DNA of 11,537 nucleotides from an uncultured Halomicronema sp. GTDB lineage: Bacteria; Cyanobacteriota; Cyanobacteriia; Phormidesmidales; Phormidesmidaceae. Position 1 is the stretch's first letter. Every line of letters begins with the position of its first letter. The translations under genes and the position numbers were made by a program. The stretch lies in assembly GCA_937897665.1 (NCBI GenBank), contig CALCPB010000337.1, positions 1 through 11,537 on the forward strand. The letters run 5' to 3'. The notes under the pieces are model-generated. The model saw nothing but the letters and a program-made list of their open reading frames with translations. It did not search any database and had not been told where the DNA came from. Below, piece by piece: positions 7,533 through 11,537 of the stretch.

Positions 7533-7724
7533 ATGACTGAACCTTCACGGCTCACCTTGGAGCAGCAATTTAGCCTCCGCTCCTTTGAGACCCAGGTCGA
7601 CAAAATGAGTCGAGAGCAAGCCCAAGAGTTCTTGGTCAAGCTCTATGAACAGATGATGATGCGTGAAACGATGTACAAACACTTCATCAAGCATGAGTGG
7701 GGCATCGATTCTTCAGCCGCTTAG
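7533..7724 (+). CDS. nblA: Phycobilisome degradation protein NblA
   Basis: NblA is a small dimeric two-helix adaptor that binds phycobiliproteins and brings the phycobilisome to the Clp protease during nitrogen, sulfur or other nutrient starvation (bleaching). From ATG 7533 the protein has 63 residues, the normal length. It carries the family core LEQQFSLRSFETQV (9–22), MSREQAQEFLVKLYEQM (25–41) and the terminal helix RETMYKHFIKHEWG (44–57). An in-frame GTG at 7485 would add 16 residues that are not typical of the family, and it has no ribosome site, so it is rejected. The ribosome site before 7533 is itself weak (AAGTTGGA about 10 bases upstream). The gene stands alone, behind its own promoter-like region and a leader hairpin. 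It is probably starvation-inducible by family knowledge. Confidence 0.95.
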   Translation: MTEPSRLTLEQQFSLRSFETQVDKMSREQAQEFLVKLYEQMMMRETMYKHFIKHEWGIDSSAA

Positions 7725-8044
7725 GGTATGAACTGAGGCCACAAAAGGGACGACCTCCTTCTCTTGCTGAGTTCTGACGGAATTGAGCTGGGGGCGCTGG
7801 GGCGTTTACCTTTTGACTGACGCGGTGACGATTCCAAGGAGGGTTAGTACGATATTTAGTTGCGATGCCCGCCAGCCCTGGTTATTCATCTAGTTATGAT
7901 TAAAAATCTACGAAATTCATTAAGGGTTGCTTAAGGCTCTGGAGAACGATTATTCAGGATGTTGCTGTCCGTCACATCAGATTGCTGCAGCTAGGTAAAT
8001 GCATCATGATAGGGACGCTAACCTGATCCAGAAAGCCAAAGCAT
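7725..8044. other. nblA–usp intergenic region
   Basis: No gene is found. An unattached perfect Shine–Dalgarno-like AAGGAGG (7836–7842) has no start codon at a usable distance. Its exact complement CCTCCTT lies at 7754–7760, so the two could pair in RNA. A −10-like TATGAT near 7894 lacks a good −35. TTGCTT near 7927 is followed by a weak −10. No clear terminator for nblA was seen. Confidence 0.35.
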
Positions 8045-8923
8045 ATGTTTCGCAAAGTTCTGATTAGTACTGATTTTGAAGATGGTTTGTACCGCTTAGG
8101 CTGCACGATTCCTAGTTTGGCTGAAGGCGGTATTACTGAGATTACTTTTTTTCATAATGTGGCGGTGCAAACTGATCGCAGCGTTCCTAAAGTCGATGAA
8201 GATGGCATGCAGGCAGCTAGGGCTCGGCTAGAACAAACCATTCAAACCGTTCCTGCCGGCACTGAGGCCAAAATCAGCGTGACCTGTGGTCGTCCCAGTG
8301 ACAATATTTTGCAGCAAATCGAGTCATCAGGTTGTGAGGTGGTCTTTTTAGGGACGCCGACCCGCAATGTGATCTCAGAGAAGCTCTTTGGCAGCACCAC
8401 GATGAAGCTGGTGGAGCGCACGCCGGTGCCGATGATGATCATGCGTCCTCAGATGGTTTCGACCTACACCACCGAAGAGCTGGCCATTCGTTCCCGCAAT
8501 CTTTTGCATTATTTATTGATTCCCTATGACGGCACAGCCGGGTCTACGGAATTTTTAGAGGTGTTAAAGGCGCAGGTGCAGACAAATCCCCCGCCTGAAA
8601 ATCACCAGTACTGGCTGCTTTGGGTGATTGATGACAATATTCGTCGCGAACTTCGGGGCGACAATCCGCTGCAAGACGCTCGAGAAAAGTTGCATAAAGC
8701 CGCTGACACGCTGCGAGAGTTAAACGTCAACGTCGAGACTTTTGTTAAAGAGGGCGACCCCCTCGAAGAAATTCTGCGGGCGGCTGACCAATACGATATT
8801 GGCGCGATCGCCACCTCCTCGCGCGGCATTGGGGGGCTGTTGCGCTGGTCAGTGCCGAGCCTCACGCGAGAACTGCTGCGCCAGAGTTGGCATCCGGTAC
8901 TGTATTTCCCCAAAGAGAAGTAA
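8045..8923 (+). CDS. Universal stress protein, tandem UspA domains
   Basis: The 292-residue protein consists of two Usp (α/β nucleotide-binding-like) domains in series. Domain 1 spans about 1–136: MFRKVLISTDFED, then CEVVFLGTPTR, then KLFGSTTMKLVERTPVPMMIMRP. Domain 2 spans about 153–289: LLHYLLIPYDGTAGS, then IGAIATSSRGIGGLLRWSVPSLTRELLRQSWHPVLYFP. The ATP-binding pattern G-2x-G-9x-G(S/T) is incomplete in both: domain 1 keeps G103 and G116-S117 but lacks the second glycine, and domain 2 has SSRGIGG with SVPS at the end. Nucleotide binding is therefore uncertain. Family members act in the cytosol in stress or dormancy responses. The ATG at 8045 has only a weak AGAAAG site upstream. It is convergent with the kinase gene 92 bases away. 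Confidence 0.9.
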   Translation: MFRKVLISTDFEDGLYRLGCTIPSLAEGGITEITFFHNVAVQTDRSVPKVDEDGMQAARARLEQTIQTVPAGTEAKISVTCGRPSDNILQQIESSGCEVVFLGTPTRNVISEKLFGSTTMKLVERTPVPMMIMRPQMVSTYTTEELAIRSRNLLHYLLIPYDGTAGSTEFLEVLKAQVQTNPPPENHQYWLLWVIDDNIRRELRGDNPLQDAREKLHKAADTLRELNVNVETFVKEGDPLEEILRAADQYDIGAIATSSRGIGGLLRWSVPSLTRELLRQSWHPVLYFPKEK

Positions 8924-9015
8924 TCGCTTGCCGCTAGCCGATGGCTTTAAACCAACGTCCATAAACCAACGTGCATTGGTCTGGAGATAGACGGTCACGA
9001 GCGGCCTGCGCCGGT
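8924..9015. repeat. Short direct repeat in the usp–kinase convergent gap
   Basis: TAAACCAACGT occurs twice (8948–8958 and 8962–8972), 14 bases apart. The second copy also begins an inverted pair ACCAA/TTGGT (8965–8969, 8976–8980). No T-run follows, so a terminator role for the two convergent genes is only possible. Confidence 0.4.
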
Positions 9016-10569
9016 TCACGAGTCGGTGTCAAGATACAGCGCCTCTAGCTGCTGCAAAACCTTTTCTTTCATGTTGTTGTTGAGCTCGTCCTTCAGCATT
9101 TGTTTGCTGACCGCAGGACTCGCCACCGAAAGTTGAGTGCGAGCCGACATCACCCATGACTGCAGGAGTTTTTGTTGGGGTTCGGCGATCGTACAAGAGA
9201 CGACGTGGGCACATTCCCGAGGGGCTTGGGTGGCAAAAAACAGCACCTTGTAAACGCCATTCTTGCCCAGTTGAAAGACCATTTCCTGACCGGTCTGAGT
9301 TTTAAGGTCGATATAACAGGGCAGCCAGCGGGGGCCGTGTTTAGGACTATATAAAACCGTCAGCCAGAGCACCATGGGGTGGGGGGACATGGTGCAGATA
9401 AAGGTGTTGTAGCGAGTTCCCTGCAGCCGTTTGGCAATTTCGCTCTCGGGTAACATCACCCACAGAGTCGCCAGTGGCCCTGTGGTAGTGGGCAAAATGT
9501 GCGGAAAAACGATCTCGGCGATGGGTTTATTGGCTGGCCACGAAACGCGCTGTCGAACGGCATTTTCGGTGGCTGATAGACGCTCGGAAGGGGTCCCAAA
9601 CGATTTCTTCTTGGGTTCCGGCGCGATCGGCACCCGAGACAAGGTGGCGCTGATGCGCTGCCCCATCCGAAATCCGGTGCCATAACGCTGTTCTAACGGC
9701 TCCAGCGCCTGCAGAATCTCCACAATATTTTGGGGACGATTTTCTGCCTGCTTTTCTAAACAGCTCATGACGAGCTGCTCTAAAAGTTTTGGCACGTTGG
9801 GGATGGGCTCAATGCTTGAGATGGGGCGGGGCGGTGTAGTGTGATGTGCCTTATACCCGCCGCAAAAGGTAAGGTTGGCGGCCCGTAAGGGCAGCGTGCC
9901 GGTCAGCATTTGATACATCAAAATGCCAAGGCTATAGATATCAGAACGGTTGTCTAGCTCTTTGCCCTCCATCTGTTCGGGTGAGGCGTAGGCCAACGTG
10001 CCCATAAATGAGCTGGTTTGCTCGGTATCAGCCTGCATCAGCTTGGCAATGCCAAAATCCAGAATTTTAGTGAGTTCGCCTAGGGTGGGGTCTTGGGTGA
10101 CGAGAATATTGCTAGGCTTGATGTCGCGGTGAATGATCGAAACCGGTCGGTCATAGCCGCGAATGCGAATGCCATCATGGGCCGACTTGAGGCCCAGACA
10201 CACTTGCCGAATGATGCTAAGAAATCGCGGAATTGGGAGGGCTTTATGACCAATCAGGATACTTAAGCTGTCGCCCTGCAGATATTCCATCACGTAGAAC
10301 GGAATATCTTCGTCGTTGACGCCATAGTCGGTGACTCGCACCACATGAATGCTGTTTTGGCCTAGCTGAGCGCAGGTGGTGGCTTCTTGAACGAAGCGAT
10401 CGCGCATTTTGCCCGTGAGCAAGGTCTGAGAGAGAAACTTGACGGCCACGATCACGCCGCCCAGCAGAGTATCTTCTGCCCGGTACACCTTCCCCATAGC
10501 ACCCTGGCCAACGAGTTCCATCAACTCGTAGCGATTTGCAAGTTTTTGACCGAGATTGGGGTCTGACAT
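9016..10569 (-). CDS. Soluble Hanks-type serine/threonine protein kinase
   Basis: Starting at ATG 10569 the protein has 517 residues. The N-terminal kinase domain (about 14–290) is complete: glycine loop GQGAMG (21–26), ATP lysine K44 (VAVKF), helix-C glutamate E62, catalytic HRDIKPSN (147–154), metal-binding DFG (171–173), activation segment with GTLAYASPEQ (190–199), and the late Arg of ENRP (about 278). It should be an active Ser/Thr kinase. A Ser/Pro/Lys-rich linker (about 300–345) joins a C-terminal domain of about 170 residues (ATLWVMLPESEIAKRL, YSPKHGPRWLPCYIDL, helical tail) that I cannot assign. No transmembrane segment, PASTA or WD repeat is present, so it is cytosolic, like the cyanobacterial Spk kinases. 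An in-frame ATG at 10668 would add 33 low-complexity residues. The candidate promoter just upstream leaves either start possible. Confidence 0.92.
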   Translation of the reverse strand: MSDPNLGQKLANRYELMELVGQGAMGKVYRAEDTLLGGVIVAVKFLSQTLLTGKMRDRFVQEATTCAQLGQNSIHVVRVTDYGVNDEDIPFYVMEYLQGDSLSILIGHKALPIPRFLSIIRQVCLGLKSAHDGIRIRGYDRPVSIIHRDIKPSNILVTQDPTLGELTKILDFGIAKLMQADTEQTSSFMGTLAYASPEQMEGKELDNRSDIYSLGILMYQMLTGTLPLRAANLTFCGGYKAHHTTPPRPISSIEPIPNVPKLLEQLVMSCLEKQAENRPQNIVEILQALEPLEQRYGTGFRMGQRISATLSRVPIAPEPKKKSFGTPSERLSATENAVRQRVSWPANKPIAEIVFPHILPTTTGPLATLWVMLPESEIAKRLQGTRYNTFICTMSPHPMVLWLTVLYSPKHGPRWLPCYIDLKTQTGQEMVFQLGKNGVYKVLFFATQAPRECAHVVSCTIAEPQQKLLQSWVMSARTQLSVASPAVSKQMLKDELNNNMKEKVLQQLEALYLDTDS

Positions 10570-10871
10570 GAAGATAACGCTAGACGAGTCAGAAGCTGCT
10601 ATAACAACCTTCTGTTTTGTGATTGGCGACCTTGACCCTAACCCTGATCGGTCAAGCGAGCTACCCATGGCGGCTCAGTCCAGAGCCCATTATGCGAGGT
10701 AGAGCCGGTACTCAGCAAGCAAAGGGATGCAGTTTGCCGCATTCTCCAGACAACCCCTAACGCTCTGATCGTGATCGTATTCTAGTCATGTTTAACGCCT
10801 GCCGCTGAAGCTGACTGCTGGCAACGATGTCACGTTCGGCGAGAGATGTAGCCTGATTGATGTCCAGCTAA
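10570..10871. other. Kinase upstream region
   Basis: Apart from the promoter-like pair at 10689–10718 and the alternative kinase start at 10668, I see no gene or strong structure here. Confidence 0.4.
10689..10718 (-). promoter_or_regulatory. Candidate kinase promoter
   Basis: On the minus strand TTGCTG (complement of 10713–10718) and CATAAT (complement of 10689–10694) are separated by 18 bases. RNA would begin near 10682, about 13 bases before the upstream ATG (10668) and 113 before the preferred ATG (10569). Confidence 0.4.
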
Positions 10872-10900
10872 AGATACCCAGGAGGATGAAGCCGGTATCT
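10872..10900 (-). terminator. Weak hairpin at the stop of the 147-aa gene
   Basis: AGATACC (10872–10878) and GGTATCT (10894–10900) form a 7-bp stem with a 15-base loop. It overlaps the TAG stop (10899–10901) and is followed on the minus strand only by TTTAGC. It may be a modest terminator or a 3'-end stabiliser. Confidence 0.35.
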
Positions 10901-11342
10901 ATGGCTGCCGTTCTAGCGTGGCTTCGATTGCGGTGGTGAGGTAGTGCCCGGCCATGATGCCGCTAGAGAGATGATAGTGGCCCGAATCTAGCTGGTAGAG
11001 GGTTTCAAACCCGGTGCGCCGCTGGCGATCGCCGAGGCACCAATATCTTTGCACTACTGAGGCGGGGGCTACCCATCCCTCACCTTCGACGCGGCCCAAC
11101 TCGCTGTGCTGCAGTACAAAGGTATATTGACGCTCGCCACCGGCGAGACGGCCTTTGTACTGTAGGGCGATTTCATCGTGATTATCATTGGGAAACGTCA
11201 ATTTCATCACCATGGTGAACCAGTTGCCCCGGCCCCATGCGATCAAAATGCCACCCCGAATGGCCATCGGCGGTTTATCACGCTCTAACCAATTGCCCTG
11301 GAGCTTCCAGCGACCGGGCTCGATTAAAAATGTGTGGTTCAC
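10899..11342 (-). CDS. Small Trp-rich predicted β-sheet protein, unknown function (147 aa)
   Basis: I do not recognise this protein with certainty. It begins with a GTG at 11342 preceded by AGGA eight bases upstream. The sequence opens with FLIEPGRWKLQGNWLER and alternates polar and hydrophobic residues (ILIAWGRGNWFTMVMKLTFP, ERQYTFVLQHSELGRVEGEGW). This suggests an antiparallel β-barrel or sandwich, perhaps lipocalin-like. The C-terminal third contains TLYQLDSGHYHLSSGIMAGHYLTT. No signal peptide, membrane span or cysteine cluster is evident; a single Cys lies near the middle. It is transcribed in the same direction as the kinase, but more than 300 bases away with a possible terminator between, so it is probably a separate unit. 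Its upstream region carries a 20-bp palindrome and a direct repeat. Confidence 0.7.
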   Translation of the reverse strand: MNHTFLIEPGRWKLQGNWLERDKPPMAIRGGILIAWGRGNWFTMVMKLTFPNDNHDEIALQYKGRLAGGERQYTFVLQHSELGRVEGEGWVAPASVVQRYWCLGDRQRRTGFETLYQLDSGHYHLSSGIMAGHYLTTAIEATLERQP

Positions 11343-11371
11343 CCGCAGTTTCCTAATACGGTTGTTGGCTG

Positions 11372-11391
11372 CACACAGCGATCGCTGTGTG
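11372..11391. promoter_or_regulatory. 20-bp perfect palindrome built on HIP1
   Basis: CACACA-GCGATCGC-TGTGTG reads identically on both strands with no unpaired centre. It is the HIP1 octamer extended by six complementary bases on each side. It lies 30 bases upstream of the GTG of the 147-aa gene, where an operator would sit. Confidence 0.55.
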
Positions 11392-11396
11392 ATTGG

Positions 11397-11458
11397 GTCA
11401 CTTAACCACCGATCAGCCTGCCCAAAATCTTAGCGGCTATCAGTGTCACTTAACCACC
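11397..11458. repeat. 14-bp direct repeat, two copies
   Basis: GTCACTTAACCACC occurs at 11397–11410 and again at 11445–11458, a 48-bp period, upstream of the 147-aa gene. On the minus strand the copies read GGTGGTTAAGTGAC. A TAAGAT −10-like hexamer (minus strand, about 11427–11432) lies between them. Confidence 0.6.
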
Positions 11459-11474
11459 TAAACAATTCGGCTTC

Positions 11475-11506
11475 GCTCGCCAGAGCGCTGTTGCGAGCCC
11501 TCTGGC
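11475..11506. repeat. Mutually exclusive inverted repeats near the right edge
   Basis: GCCAGAG (11479–11485) pairs with CTCTGGC (11500–11506). GCTCGC (11475–11480) alternatively pairs with GCGAGC (11493–11498). The two stems overlap and cannot form together. No gene is visible beyond them up to the window end. Confidence 0.4.
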
Positions 11507-11537
11507 CCCGCTGCAATTACACTTCAAGGGCGATCGG

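Overview
The window is chromosomal DNA from a cyanobacterium. Three things show this: a chlL–chlN pair for dark-operative protochlorophyllide reductase, an nblA gene for phycobilisome degradation, and about eleven perfect copies of the HIP1 octamer GCGATCGC in 11.5 kb (roughly 0.2 expected by chance). The genus cannot be fixed from this piece. There is no rRNA, tRNA, CRISPR array or intact insertion sequence.

Layout. 1–1750 is a low-density region. It holds a REP-associated tyrosine transposase (RAYT)-like protein on + whose catalytic residues are all replaced (282–917), and a small signal-peptide ORF that looks like a truncated secreted protein (1120–1305). A 14-bp terminator stem at 1699–1749 closes the region. 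1784–4743 on the minus strand is the chlL – DUF5331-type protein – chlN cluster, with structured leader and spacer RNA. 5274–6242 (minus) is a conserved-looking helical protein of unknown function. It is divergent from an ABC-2 permease (6528–7307, +) that has no ATPase partner here. nblA (7533–7724, +) follows, behind a promoter region with two short palindromes and a leader hairpin, and then a tandem universal-stress protein (8045–8923, +). Convergent to that is a soluble Ser/Thr protein kinase (9016–10569, minus). A small tryptophan-rich protein of unknown function (10899–11342, minus) follows, with a 20-bp perfect palindrome and a 14-bp direct repeat upstream.

How the genes fit together. 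ChlL and ChlN are two of the three subunits of the light-independent protochlorophyllide reductase; chlB is not in the window. NblA removes light-harvesting antennae under nutrient stress, and Usp proteins and Hanks-type kinases are general stress or signalling factors. The stretch therefore has a pigment-and-stress flavour, but apart from the chlL–chlN cluster nothing shows that the genes are co-regulated. The most unusual items are the catalytically dead RAYT-like protein, the nblA control region with a possible Cys-rich upstream ORF, the two-hairpin chlL leader, and the palindrome/repeat array at 11372–11458. I found no convincing multi-gene system that is wholly new.
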